From a virus, in IMG/VR virus record IMGVR_UViG_3300034283_001919, positions 1 to 64,000 of that record: a stretch of DNA of 64,000 nucleotides, one strand, 5' to 3'. Within the stretch, counting starts at the first letter, position 1; every line of letters starts with the position of its first letter. Shown here piece by piece: positions 17,561 through 25,710 of this stretch. The notes below the pieces were generated by a model. It worked only from the letters and a program-made list of their open reading frames with translations. It searched no databases and was not told where the DNA came from. The position numbers were made by a program, and so were the translations under genes.

Positions 17561-17734
17561 TTAAAAAGAAGTTGAATCAACGTACAAAGAGCCAAAAACC
17601 TGTAAAGCTAAAGACTTTATTTGTTCAGGTGAAGCAGTACTCTTTGGACGTGCGTAATGAGAAACTACATCATTTCCGTAAAACCTGTTGTCTTTGTACG
17701 CATATTTGTTTTTGTTTCTACGTTTCTTGGACAA
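17561..17734 (-). CDS. Small basic hypothetical protein, TTG start
   Basis: 57 aa beginning with TTG (MSKKRRNKNKY). An in-frame stop upstream leaves TTG as the only reasonable start, with AAGGCGAAG just before it. Overlaps the end of the KTSC gene by 17 bp. Codon composition is like the neighbours. No family recognised. Confidence 0.5.
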   Translation of the reverse strand: MSKKRRNKNKYAYKDNRFYGNDVVSHYARPKSTASPEQIKSLALQVFGSLYVDSTSF

Positions 17735-17999
17735 TTTCTTCGCCTTTAGAATAAATGATATTTGAAGTTTTACCTAATTTAAATAAAACTTCTGCTCGAA
17801 ATTTGTTTCTAACTTCTTTGTTAAATACAGAACCAACTGATTTAGATTTAGTCATGTTAATAAAAACTTCTTTAGGCACATCGTAATATACCCAAACAGA
17901 ATTAGTAGCAAAAGTAATAATCATGTTACTGGTATCTTCATACCAATGAATGTGTTGAATAAAAGAACTGTCTATAAAATAGTGTTCGCTGACTGACAT
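17718..17999 (-). CDS. KTSC-domain protein
   Basis: 93 aa. The pattern of a beta segment, VWVYYDVPKEVF, then SVGSVFNKEVRNKF matches the KTSC domain (tyr-x-tyr, VP, S-x-G-x-F-N), a small domain often found with nucleases or RNA-binding modules. Here it stands alone. Starts immediately next to tRNA-Arg. Confidence 0.65.
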   Translation of the reverse strand: MSVSEHYFIDSSFIQHIHWYEDTSNMIITFATNSVWVYYDVPKEVFINMTKSKSVGSVFNKEVRNKFRAEVLFKLGKTSNIIYSKGEEIVQET

Positions 18000-18001
18000 G
18001 G

Positions 18002-18073
18002 CGCCTCCACTAGGACTCGAACCTAGAACGAGGGATTAGAAGTCCCTTGTTATATCCCTTTAACTATAGAGGC
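18002..18073 (-). tRNA. tRNA-Arg (UCU)
   Basis: Canonical: acceptor GCCTCTA/TGGAGGC, D stem GTTA/TAAC, anticodon AGGGA-CTTCTAA-TCCCT, T arm CTAGG-TTCGAGT-CCTAG, discriminator G. Reads AGA, a codon common in this A+T-rich genome. Confidence 0.93.
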
Positions 18074-18081
18074 AAAGTTTA

Positions 18082-18540
18082 TTAGCTTATTGTATCAGGA
18101 TAACTGTATCTTAATTTTGTTTTCTGATCAATAAATAAATTTGCTTCTAAGATAAAATCATTGTTTCTTACAAGATAAGCGAAGCCGTTTATCCAATAAA
18201 TGCCTTCTACTATAAATCCTTTTTGTTTTTTAAGAACAGAAGTAGAACACCAAAAGCCATCTTCTAACATCTTATATCTAAATAAACCAAGAGGAACAGA
18301 AGACCAAAATAAATTATCTTCAGTCGTTTGTTGGTCTTTACTAGACTTAAGTGGAACCATTCCATGGGAATAGCAAAAGGTATTGGCAAGTTTCTTAACG
18401 GAATCTAATGAAAAATCTTTAGAAGAGTAAGAATACCAGTCGGTATGCAACTGATAATCCTGAAGAAAATAATAAGAATCTTGCTCATCAAAAGTAGATT
18501 CTTTTGTAGATATATATTCTAAAGTATTTATCAGCTGCAT
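18082..18540 (-). CDS. Hypothetical protein
   Basis: 152 aa, rich in aromatic residues (Tyr, Trp, Phe), mixed alpha/beta, with FWCSTSVLKKQKGFIVEGIYWING. No motif recognised. Last gene before tRNA-Arg in the leftward operon. Confidence 0.5.
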   Translation of the reverse strand: MQLINTLEYISTKESTFDEQDSYYFLQDYQLHTDWYSYSSKDFSLDSVKKLANTFCYSHGMVPLKSSKDQQTTEDNLFWSSVPLGLFRYKMLEDGFWCSTSVLKKQKGFIVEGIYWINGFAYLVRNNDFILEANLFIDQKTKLRYSYPDTIS

Positions 18541-18552
18541 ATCAAACTAGAC

Positions 18553-18933
18553 CTAAGCGTATTCTTCTGAATCAGATAAGATTAACTTAACATAAAGCAT
18601 CTTGTGTTCGATGGCGGTAAGAAATCTTACTGCGCCCATTCTCCACTTATTTTGCTTTACTTTATAGTCATTAATTTCATTTTCATCATTAACTTCTGCT
18701 AATTCAATAAACTTAATTTTATCTTTAGACTTTTGAGAAGATAATTGAAACTCAACATCGCGGCGAATAACGCGCAATTGAAAAAGCCAAAGATCTAAAT
18801 TGTTAGAAAGGATTGTTTTATCCTCTGAGGAACCTTCGTTTTTAATGTCCTTTAAGACAAGATCATTAAAAGAGTTAAGTTGTGATTCTGTAAGATCTTC
18901 TATAGGAAGATCAGACCATATGTCTGTAGTCAT
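18553..18933 (-). CDS. Hypothetical helical protein
   Basis: 126 aa, charged and helical with repeated K/E/D-rich segments. C terminus MGAVRFLTAIEHKMLYVKLIL. Resembles small phage recombination accessory proteins in character only; no family assignment. Confidence 0.5.
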   Translation of the reverse strand: MTTDIWSDLPIEDLTESQLNSFNDLVLKDIKNEGSSEDKTILSNNLDLWLFQLRVIRRDVEFQLSSQKSKDKIKFIELAEVNDENEINDYKVKQNKWRMGAVRFLTAIEHKMLYVKLILSDSEEYA

Positions 18934-18941
18934 GATTTGTG

Positions 18942-19679
18942 TTAATCCTTGGTTGAAAAGTTATGTGCTGATTTAATGTCTGATAAAAATTGGTCTTGAA
19001 AATTCTGACCATTTCTTACAGCGTATATTGGTGAATATGTGGGAATGATTGGCCAGTATCCTAACCAAGTTAAATTACCCCTATACTCTTTAAGTTTTAC
19101 ATCTAATCCAAGTAATGAGATTAGAGGCACTGAACCTAACGTTACAATCAATTTAGGGTTTAATAGTTGAATCTCATTATGAAGATAAGGAGAACAATTA
19201 AAAACTTCTTGATTGGTATATTTTCTTTTGACTGGGCAACGGTTAACGTAAGTTAAACAAACATTAGATGATTCAAAACCGGCTTCTTTCAAAGCAGAAA
19301 GAAAGAAAGAAACTGAATCAGAATCTAAAGAAGGATTATCAGTAATGAATAAAACATCTGGGTTTTTTACATTCCACTTAGGAAGTTCCGGAGTAGTTTG
19401 TTGCATCTCACATTTGCGACAATTAAGTATAACTGTATGCAAGTCTTTTATTTGATGATTAGATTTTCTAGATAAAAGATCTAATCGCAAATCTTGATAG
19501 ATCTCTGATATAGCTGAAAGCGGAATCTTATTAGAAAGATGACCGCTTAACAGCTCCAACATATCAGTCTCCATAAAACCCACATGCATCCCAGATTTAG
19601 GATGCAGCGGGTTTACCGGAACAGATAGAGCTTCTTTAATCAGAGAATCTAAATCATCCTGATTAAACTCAGACTCCAT
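18942..19679 (-). CDS. Uracil-DNA-glycosylase-fold protein (family 4/5-like) with altered active motif
   Basis: 245 aa. After an 80-residue N-terminal extension, the Fe-S type UDG pattern is present: NCRKCEM, DVLFITDNPS, NVCLTYVNRCPVKRKYT, FNCSPYL, LIVTLGSVPLISLLG and PTYSP. Four Cys are placed as in 4Fe-4S UDGs. The usual catalytic GEAPG is TDNPS here, so the acidic and water-activating residues may be lost. It overlaps SSB by one base, so DNA-maintenance context fits. Either a divergent glycosylase or a DNA-binding scaffold. Confidence 0.7.
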   Translation of the reverse strand: MESEFNQDDLDSLIKEALSVPVNPLHPKSGMHVGFMETDMLELLSGHLSNKIPLSAISEIYQDLRLDLLSRKSNHQIKDLHTVILNCRKCEMQQTTPELPKWNVKNPDVLFITDNPSLDSDSVSFFLSALKEAGFESSNVCLTYVNRCPVKRKYTNQEVFNCSPYLHNEIQLLNPKLIVTLGSVPLISLLGLDVKLKEYRGNLTWLGYWPIIPTYSPIYAVRNGQNFQDQFLSDIKSAHNFSTKD

Positions 19680-20122
19680 TAAAACTGGTTAGGTACTGAA
19701 GAGTAAGAAGATGCTGGGGATCCGGCTTCTGCAGTCTTTGGTGCTTCACCTGACTCATTAGTCTTTGAGTAGTTAGATGCAGCGTAGGACACTGATTCAG
19801 CTACGATAACAACCTTAGAGCGGTTAGCTCCATCTTGTTGCCAACGCTCTTGCACTAAGCGTCCGAGGATTTGAAGTGGTGAACCCTTCTTGAGTTTTCC
19901 ACCTGTGATTTGAGAATGCAAGAACTGTGCATTCTTTGAAGCGAAGTTTGTACCTTCTTTGAGATAGTATACTACGTCGAAATAACCTGAGTTATTATCT
20001 CCGCCTTTTTCTGAACCAGCGTAATCAATAGCTACTCTAAACTTAGCTATTTTATCATTGATTATTTCTGGCTCTGAAACTATACCACCTGAGATGGTTA
20101 CTACATTCTTTGCGTCTAACAT
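19679..20122 (-). CDS. ssb: Single-stranded DNA-binding protein
   Basis: 147 aa. OB-fold order: VVTISGGIVSEPEI, FRVAIDYAG, YFDVVYYLKEG, LKKGSPLQILGRLVQERWQ, KVVIVAESVSYA, then a Ser/Ala-rich disordered tail. The tail ends VPNQF rather than the acidic DDDIPF type. Coupled to the UDG-fold gene. Confidence 0.85.
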   Translation of the reverse strand: MLDAKNVVTISGGIVSEPEIINDKIAKFRVAIDYAGSEKGGDNNSGYFDVVYYLKEGTNFASKNAQFLHSQITGGKLKKGSPLQILGRLVQERWQQDGANRSKVVIVAESVSYAASNYSKTNESGEAPKTAEAGSPASSYSSVPNQF

Positions 20123-20152
20123 GTTGTTTACTCCAATATTTAGTTTGATTTA

Positions 20153-20383
20153 TTATTCTTGATTTTCATTTTCAAGAGCTTGTTTGAATGTATCTACAAT
20201 ATAAAGTAGATAATTAGTTGATTCGATTATAGCATCACGAGGACCAACGTCTATGGACAAATGGTCGTACAAGTTAACAAATAGATTAAATATTCCAGAT
20301 TTTAATTCTGTAATATTATCAGTAGATACATTATCATCTACATCGTCTACTAGTGAAAACTTTTCTTCTTTATCATTTTGCAT
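20153..20383 (-). CDS. Small acidic hypothetical protein
   Basis: 76 aa from the ATG at 20383 (RBS GGAGC); a start at 20410 is less likely. Acidic N terminus (VDDVDDNVST), hydrophobic helical centre. Overlaps the HTH gene stop by 11 bp. No family recognised. Confidence 0.5.
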   Translation of the reverse strand: MQNDKEEKFSLVDDVDDNVSTDNITELKSGIFNLFVNLYDHLSIDVGPRDAIIESTNYLLYIVDTFKQALENENQE

Positions 20384-20681
20384 TTGCGTTGCTCCTACGA
20401 GATAGAACATTGTCTATCATTTCACCTAGATGCTTACTGTCTTTATACCCTTTATCAAAAAGAATAGATATCACAGGCTTTGGGTTGATATGGTTATAGG
20501 TAATAAGTTGAAGATTGAAAACATCATTCAAACTATATATTCTATAGTTATTCATATCTCTTTTTGGCTCAGGGTATTTTTTGTTCTTTTCCCTATTGGC
20601 TATGGTGAGGGTGGATACATTAAGTATTTCTGCTATTTCAGATCTAGTGAATACTGGTTCTGTCATCTTTTGTTTTGCCAT
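20373..20681 (-). CDS. MerR/excisionase-type helix-turn-helix protein
   Basis: 102 aa. FTRSEIAEILNVSTLTIANREK is a clear winged HTH of the MerR/Xis type, followed by the wing NNYRIYSLNDV. A DNA-binding regulator, possibly for the adjacent E2-like genes or SSB operon. No effector domain of normal MerR length. Confidence 0.7.
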   Translation of the reverse strand: MAKQKMTEPVFTRSEIAEILNVSTLTIANREKNKKYPEPKRDMNNYRIYSLNDVFNLQLITYNHINPKPVISILFDKGYKDSKHLGEMIDNVLSRRSNANAK

Positions 20682-20744
20682 TTTTAATACCTTTTTTAAA
20701 GTTTATATAAGTATATAATAGCATAATAGATTTGTCAAGTCGTT
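20682..20744 (-). promoter_or_regulatory. Promoter-like segment upstream of the HTH gene
   Basis: Contains tttaaagtttatataagtatataat, resembling the right-end promoter family (ttTAAAGatATATA) in core. Placed between the E2-like operon and the HTH gene. Confidence 0.35.
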
Positions 20745-21815
20745 TTATTCTGATGCTCGAGAAACAAGAATATTTTTGAGTTTTTTCTTAGAAACAGGGA
20801 AAGAAGTATGGCTAATGCAATAATTCATAATATCCTTAAATGTCTTAGAGATAGTTTTAGGATTAGGAAGAGATGATCTGAAACTATCAGATTGGTAGTA
20901 TTCATCATGCTCTTCGTCTGAATCTATGGATATACTGTTATTCTCACACCATTGATCAAATAAATCATGGACATCTACAGTAGCAAGATCTTCTTGAAAA
21001 GTCATTGCAAAAGCTGGATTTGGCCAATTAAAAGAAGTAACTTCAGATAACGGTAATGATTCCCAATGTGTGTAAAGCTGGTTTATGACACTCATGCCAA
21101 GCTTATAACTAAGGTGAGAACTGTCAGTTATGCCACGAGATAACTGAATAGGATTCTTTTGAACATAAACAGAAGAAATAGTTTCTGAAAGATCTAAGTT
21201 AAAGTTACTAGCCCAAACCCAATCGTAAGCTGATTCCATGATTCCAGGAACATCAGCAGAATATCTTTCTATATCATCCATGGAATTAAAGAACGGGCGA
21301 CACAATAATCCGTTAACATAAAAGTTAGGGATAGGAGGAAGAAAAAGCTGTTGATCAAAATTAACTAAGCTTGATTTGGAAAAGAACATTTTAACTAAAC
21401 AAGTCCTATTATTATTAGGATCAAATTCTACAATATAAACTTGCCAAGGAATAGGTAGGTAGTAAGAGTATAATCTTGTATCATCATTTATGTCATGAAG
21501 ATACTGGTTATAAATATTAATTAGCTTATGAGTAGGAGGCTTCTCAAAAACTAAAAAGTTTTTATCAATATGGATAAGACCTGGTGGAATAATGGAATTA
21601 GAATTGTAATTGTAAGTATCTTTTGAATCTCGATAAAGAGAAATAAAGATATTATCTTTCATCCACTCATTGTAGTAGGTAAATTCAAATTCGTTTTGGT
21701 CTTCTATAACATGGCTTATGCCAGAGGAATCAAATGCGGTAAGAGAATGAACAATTCCTGCATTGGTTGTTTCGTAATTTGAAGAAGTACTTTTAAAGTT
21801 TGTTAAGTTATACAT
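20745..21815 (-). CDS. E2-like (ubiquitin-conjugating fold) protein A
   Basis: 356 aa. Residues about 87-175 follow the prokaryotic E2-B/PRTRC-B order: strand FLVFEKPP, strand PWQVYIVEF, strand TCLVKMFF, then a loop LPPIPNFYVNGLLC with Cys172 where the catalytic Cys would sit after a G-x-x-C turn. This Cys aligns by eye with C161 and C149 in the two following paralogues and C156 in 30208-32130. The C-terminal 150 residues are helical and acidic. Stop region overlaps nothing; the start overlaps protein B by 8 bp. Function inferred: ubiquitin-like transfer or an inactive E2 variant. Confidence 0.55.
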   Translation of the reverse strand: MYNLTNFKSTSSNYETTNAGIVHSLTAFDSSGISHVIEDQNEFEFTYYNEWMKDNIFISLYRDSKDTYNYNSNSIIPPGLIHIDKNFLVFEKPPTHKLINIYNQYLHDINDDTRLYSYYLPIPWQVYIVEFDPNNNRTCLVKMFFSKSSLVNFDQQLFLPPIPNFYVNGLLCRPFFNSMDDIERYSADVPGIMESAYDWVWASNFNLDLSETISSVYVQKNPIQLSRGITDSSHLSYKLGMSVINQLYTHWESLPLSEVTSFNWPNPAFAMTFQEDLATVDVHDLFDQWCENNSISIDSDEEHDEYYQSDSFRSSLPNPKTISKTFKDIMNYCISHTSFPVSKKKLKNILVSRASE

Positions 21816-22962
21816 TCACCTGCTCCTCAATTGTAGAAGGAGAAATAAGAGGAATTTGATAATTTAATTCAATAGACATTGAGTTTCTAGAATTATAGCT
21901 TTCGTAAACTTGATCCATAATATCGTAGGAGTTTTCTTTAAAGAACTGCAATATTTCAGAAGGGATATCACGGCTATTAAGATTAGTAGCGTTAAGACTG
22001 TTATCTAAAACAAGTTTTACAACACAATAATTGTTAGAATAATTATCTGTAAAATTTATTGGATCAACATAATGATCTACAGAACTATCTACGTCAGTAG
22101 CTGCAATAGAACTAATTGGTTTAACTTGATGAAAATGCTTTTGTTTTACTTCAGTAACCATGTTCAAAGTTTCTTCAAGAGATAAAAGAGAAAGATTATA
22201 AAAAGAGTTAGCTATCTCATAAGCAGGATGATGAGATTTAAAGAACTTCAACTTTAATTTTTTAGCTCTTGCATCGATTGAGGAATCAGAAAGATTAATG
22301 TAATCTTTGATCATGTAAGAAGAATCTATACTTCTCATTAAAGAATACAAATTAGAACCTAAGTCAGTATTCCATCCACCAGAAAAGTATTCATTAAACA
22401 TATAAGAATGTAAAGTAGCAAAGTCTGTAATCTGATTATTTTGTAATTTATCTTGGATACCTTGAGCAGAACGGCCTAAACAAATTTTGCCATCACCATA
22501 AACATTACAAAAATAGTTAGTAACTAAACGATCTTCTAATGAAGATATAGAAGAGTCGTTAAAATATATCTTGTAAGAGTTGATCATTGTGTTTACATCT
22601 GCAGATAAATTATAAACAGAAACAGTCCAGGGGACCCAGACTGTAACTGGTTTAATTGGACGGCGAACACGATTGCTCTTAGTAGGTGAGTAGTCAATCT
22701 TCATTTGGAAAGGAGGCCTTTCAACAAGGAATACTCCTTTATCCATATAACGAACAGCTATTGGATAAGGACCGCTAAGAGAATCTATTAACCGGTTCTT
22801 TGGAAACGAATTAATATTTTCTTGAACTTGATCTAAAGAAATAATTCCAAGATGAGATGAGAATCTGTAGTATTCAGAATTTTGTCTTTGAAAACGATCA
22901 GAAATCAAAGATAGATAATAAAGGTTATCATCATATTGTTTATAGATATTAAATGTAGACAT
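21808..22962 (-). CDS. E2-like protein B
   Basis: 384 aa. The same fold order as protein A: GVFLVERPPFQ (about 76-86), PWTVSVYNL (111-119), SYKIYFND (129-136) and NVYGDGKICLG with Cys161. The GDGKICLG turn is close to the NGRVCVG signature of PRTRC protein B. The long C-terminal region is helical. Together with A and C it makes three consecutive paralogues, probably arising by tandem duplication. Start overlaps protein C by 14 bp. Confidence 0.6.
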   Translation of the reverse strand: MSTFNIYKQYDDNLYYLSLISDRFQRQNSEYYRFSSHLGIISLDQVQENINSFPKNRLIDSLSGPYPIAVRYMDKGVFLVERPPFQMKIDYSPTKSNRVRRPIKPVTVWVPWTVSVYNLSADVNTMINSYKIYFNDSSISSLEDRLVTNYFCNVYGDGKICLGRSAQGIQDKLQNNQITDFATLHSYMFNEYFSGGWNTDLGSNLYSLMRSIDSSYMIKDYINLSDSSIDARAKKLKLKFFKSHHPAYEIANSFYNLSLLSLEETLNMVTEVKQKHFHQVKPISSIAATDVDSSVDHYVDPINFTDNYSNNYCVVKLVLDNSLNATNLNSRDIPSEILQFFKENSYDIMDQVYESYNSRNSMSIELNYQIPLISPSTIEEQVNV

Positions 22963-23848
22963 CTTGATTCTCTCTTTCTATAAGAGAAGATATGAAACTT
23001 TTTCTTTCTATTTTAACTACTTGCGAAATAACATCTTGTGTATCAATATTAAAATCGTTTTTATATGATTCTAATATTTCATCAAGGATAGATTGAACCA
23101 TAGTAGGTATGGAATCTAATTGGTCTTTATCTAAAGAACTAAATTTAATGTCATGAAATACAGTGTTATTTATTTGATCTTTAAATAAAATATTGACCGT
23201 TTTACCTGCATCCATTCTGGATTGAGTAACAGTAATATTAATTTTATTTTCAGAATGCCTAGAAGAAAGATTTGTCAAAGAAAGAATCTTACTGTCAGCA
23301 GAGTAACCTTGGCAAGAATGTGCTGGCATATCAGCGAACAAGTTTTGGTAATAAGGGCAATAAGCAACGCCGCTAGACTTGGCATTTAGTACTGGCTCAG
23401 AGCAAATGTCGCCTTTTGATTTATTAGCATACTGGTATTCATCTGAAGAAAAGCTGCTATGAGGGTTAGTGTAAAACTTACAAGTAGAAACAGAAGAATA
23501 GTCTGTTCTAATATTAAAAACTAAATCAAATCTTAAATAGAAAGATTTGTCTTCAGGGTTAAAAGTTGCCCAGTTAGGAATGCTGTCATTGGGAGAAGGG
23601 ACATTGGCAAATTTTCCAGGAATTACAAACTTATTGTATACTTGAAGAAGGCTATCGCTAATAGAAGAAATTGTAGAATATTCTGGAAGATTATAAAACA
23701 TAAACCCAGTAGCTGTAGTATCCCAGCGCACAGTGCCAGGAATCATATCTTTGTCTTCAATAAGAATAATGCAGTTTTCTATTGAGCCATCCCAAGGTTG
23801 AGTAGGATAGAGAATAGTTTTTTCATCTTGAACAATGAAATTAGACAT
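22949..23848 (-). CDS. E2-like protein C (divergent)
   Basis: 299 aa from ATG 23848 with GGAGATAACTACT upstream; a longer TTG start is unlikely. The pattern is weaker: GFMFYNLPE (about 48-56), LVFNIRTD, TCKFYTNP (122-129) and SKGDICSEP with Cys149, plus further Cys (VAYCPYY, HSCQGYS) that could bind metal. I regard it as a diverged member of the A/B family. Operon with A, B and the upstream 206-aa gene. Confidence 0.45.
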   Translation of the reverse strand: MSNFIVQDEKTILYPTQPWDGSIENCIILIEDKDMIPGTVRWDTTATGFMFYNLPEYSTISSISDSLLQVYNKFVIPGKFANVPSPNDSIPNWATFNPEDKSFYLRFDLVFNIRTDYSSVSTCKFYTNPHSSFSSDEYQYANKSKGDICSEPVLNAKSSGVAYCPYYQNLFADMPAHSCQGYSADSKILSLTNLSSRHSENKINITVTQSRMDAGKTVNILFKDQINNTVFHDIKFSSLDKDQLDSIPTMVQSILDEILESYKNDFNIDTQDVISQVVKIERKSFISSLIERENQDVYI

Positions 23849-23853
23849 AGTAG

Positions 23854-24474
23854 TTATCTCCAAGTAGTTAGATAATCCTGAACTCGAGCGTTATTCATTG
23901 CTTGGTGTTCAAGGGATAAAATAGTATTAGTAGTTTGTAGTTCTTGATTTTGGTCAAGAAGGAATTTAATATCTGCTTGTTGGTTATTAACTAAAGCTGT
24001 GACGTTAACCATAGCTTCAATAACATGCTGATATTGTAATGGTTTTAAAAACTGAAGATCGTCTTCGGTGAAAGAAACAGGATTAAGCATAAGGCCTTTG
24101 CCTTTTCCAGCACCAATCTGGACAATTCTAGAAGTTGTTTTCATGTAAGATAAAACATGATTAGATAAGCTAGGAAGCATATCATTAAAGAACTGTTTAA
24201 TAAAATTATTTTTAGAATAAGGATAGAGTAAAGAATAATTAGATATGTACTGGTGTTCTGTTAAAGGACTGTAATTTAAGTTATACAAATCCTCATAATA
24301 AGAATAAGAATTATCATTATCTTCTAATATTATTCTAAGTTCTTCAATCCGGTTATTGACAAGGGCATCATTAACCATTGAGTCTAAAGGAAGAAAGAAA
24401 TCAGTTCTTTGAGAATCGTTAAAATTAATAAAACGATCATTAAACTGTTCTAAAGTATCAATGACTGTAATCAT
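23854..24474 (-). CDS. Hypothetical protein of the Ubl-associated operon
   Basis: 206 aa, helical, acidic N-terminal half, C-terminal coil (KFLLDQNQELQTTNTILSLEHQ). Contains VQIGAGKGKG, a Gly/Lys-rich loop that is not a Walker A. Overlaps the next gene by four bases. Conserved position between AAA+ and E2-like genes suggests a complex subunit; no family recognised. Confidence 0.5.
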   Translation of the reverse strand: MITVIDTLEQFNDRFINFNDSQRTDFFLPLDSMVNDALVNNRIEELRIILEDNDNSYSYYEDLYNLNYSPLTEHQYISNYSLLYPYSKNNFIKQFFNDMLPSLSNHVLSYMKTTSRIVQIGAGKGKGLMLNPVSFTEDDLQFLKPLQYQHVIEAMVNVTALVNNQQADIKFLLDQNQELQTTNTILSLEHQAMNNARVQDYLTTWR

Positions 24475-24734
24475 TTTATTACCTCTACTGTGTGTAGTTC
24501 TAAGACATTATTTTTAATGAAGAAAGAAACGGACGAAGATATAACATGCAGGGAAAGCATGTCAGGATGCAAAGATTTAACAAAAGGATAAATCTTATTT
24601 AAAGATGGTAGTGTATTAATGAATGGATAAGATTCTTTATCTACCAACAGAACACAAGCAGAATTAATTGGGGGTGTCAGTTGACTTTGAGTCAACCACG
24701 TCTTCAATGGCTGAGGCAAGTCCTTCATTTTCAT
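24471..24734 (-). CDS. Small hypothetical protein (start uncertain)
   Basis: Up to 87 aa from ATG 24734; other candidates are ATG 24758 and TTG 24695, the last with least overlap with the upstream gene. Beta-rich with hydrophobic strands (ACVLLVDKE, LSLHVISSSVSFFI). The strong overlap makes the true start unclear. Unknown function. Confidence 0.4.
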   Translation of the reverse strand: MKMKDLPQPLKTWLTQSQLTPPINSACVLLVDKESYPFINTLPSLNKIYPFVKSLHPDMLSLHVISSSVSFFIKNNVLELHTVEVIK

Positions 24735-25062
24735 CGGCCACGAGATCACGAGCACCATCTTTCATAATGTTCAACATTTGTTTTCTACTGTTGTTAAGAG
24801 TATCGTGAAAATCTTTTTGTGCTTCAGATGTAGCAAACTGGAGTTGACCCATTAAGGCCTCAAGGAATACTGCTTGTTCACCAAAACCAACTATAAGAGT
24901 AGCAGACTGCTTCTCATAATCTTCCATGGTCTTTTCAATCTGATTTATTTTCTCATCAAACTTAGCAGCAAGTCCTATAACTAATTCGTTAAGAAGTCTT
25001 TTAAGTTCTTCTATCTCAGTCAAAGGAGGAAGTTCAAGAAATTCTTCTTCTATATTTTCCAT
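24664..25062 (-). CDS. Coiled-coil protein
   Basis: 132 aa from ATG 25062 with GAGGT upstream. Acidic N terminus (ENIEEEFLELPP), then a continuous helical coil to about residue 115. Could oligomerise or act as an adaptor for the neighbouring AAA+ ATPase; this is inference from position. Confidence 0.5.
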   Translation of the reverse strand: MENIEEEFLELPPLTEIEELKRLLNELVIGLAAKFDEKINQIEKTMEDYEKQSATLIVGFGEQAVFLEALMGQLQFATSEAQKDFHDTLNNSRKQMLNIMKDGARDLVADENEGLASAIEDVVDSKSTDTPN

Positions 25063-25063
25063 A

Positions 25064-25690
25064 TCAGACCTCATACCAATCTGATTTATTAGCTACATGA
25101 GAAGCCATAGCCAGATCAACCATATAAGAAATAGAGTGGATATCTTGACGAGTTACTTTAATTGAATCAAAAGAAATAATATTCTTCATATCTGGAATGA
25201 AAGCTCCGGACTCAGCCATACGAGCTTCAAAGTGACCAGTCTTAAATACAAAGTTGTTAGAATCAAAGACATCTCCATTTTGCCAATAATGAGATTTAAA
25301 TATTCTACTTACTGGTTTGCCATTTATTTTAGCACCACCATAAGAAACAAATCCTTCAGCACTAGGTACACCAGTTCTTTCATTGGCTGGATAGCCAAGA
25401 GCTGCAGTGCCTGTAGTAATAGCCTTGAGATAGGCACCAAAGTCTACTACATCAACAAACACATTAGTGCTGCTCATAAGCTTGCCGTCTGAAGAAGTCT
25501 TACCAATATCAATACGAAGCTTTAGACCCTGAAACCAAGGACGGATTGAAAGAAATCCACTCTGAGTTTTAGAACGAAACCATTTCTTGTATAGATCTTT
25601 ATCATAAGTTTTTTGAACTTCACCAGTAGATGCATCAATTGCAGCTTCAGGGTTGTATGAATCATCGTGATAAGAAAATTCTTCAGACAT
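25064..25690 (-). CDS. Conserved-context hypothetical protein next to the AAA+ ATPase
   Basis: 208 aa, mixed beta/alpha, with FLSIRPWFQGLKLRIDIGK and VFVDVVDFGAYLKAI. No nucleotide-binding or protease motif. It lies 20 bp after the AAA+ gene and overlaps none of its neighbours, likely in the same transcript. Possible substrate-binding or structural subunit; not assigned. Confidence 0.5.
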   Translation of the reverse strand: MSEEFSYHDDSYNPEAAIDASTGEVQKTYDKDLYKKWFRSKTQSGFLSIRPWFQGLKLRIDIGKTSSDGKLMSSTNVFVDVVDFGAYLKAITTGTAALGYPANERTGVPSAEGFVSYGGAKINGKPVSRIFKSHYWQNGDVFDSNNFVFKTGHFEARMAESGAFIPDMKNIISFDSIKVTRQDIHSISYMVDLAMASHVANKSDWYEV

Positions 25691-25710
25691 ATTTATCCTT
25701 TATATTGTTG

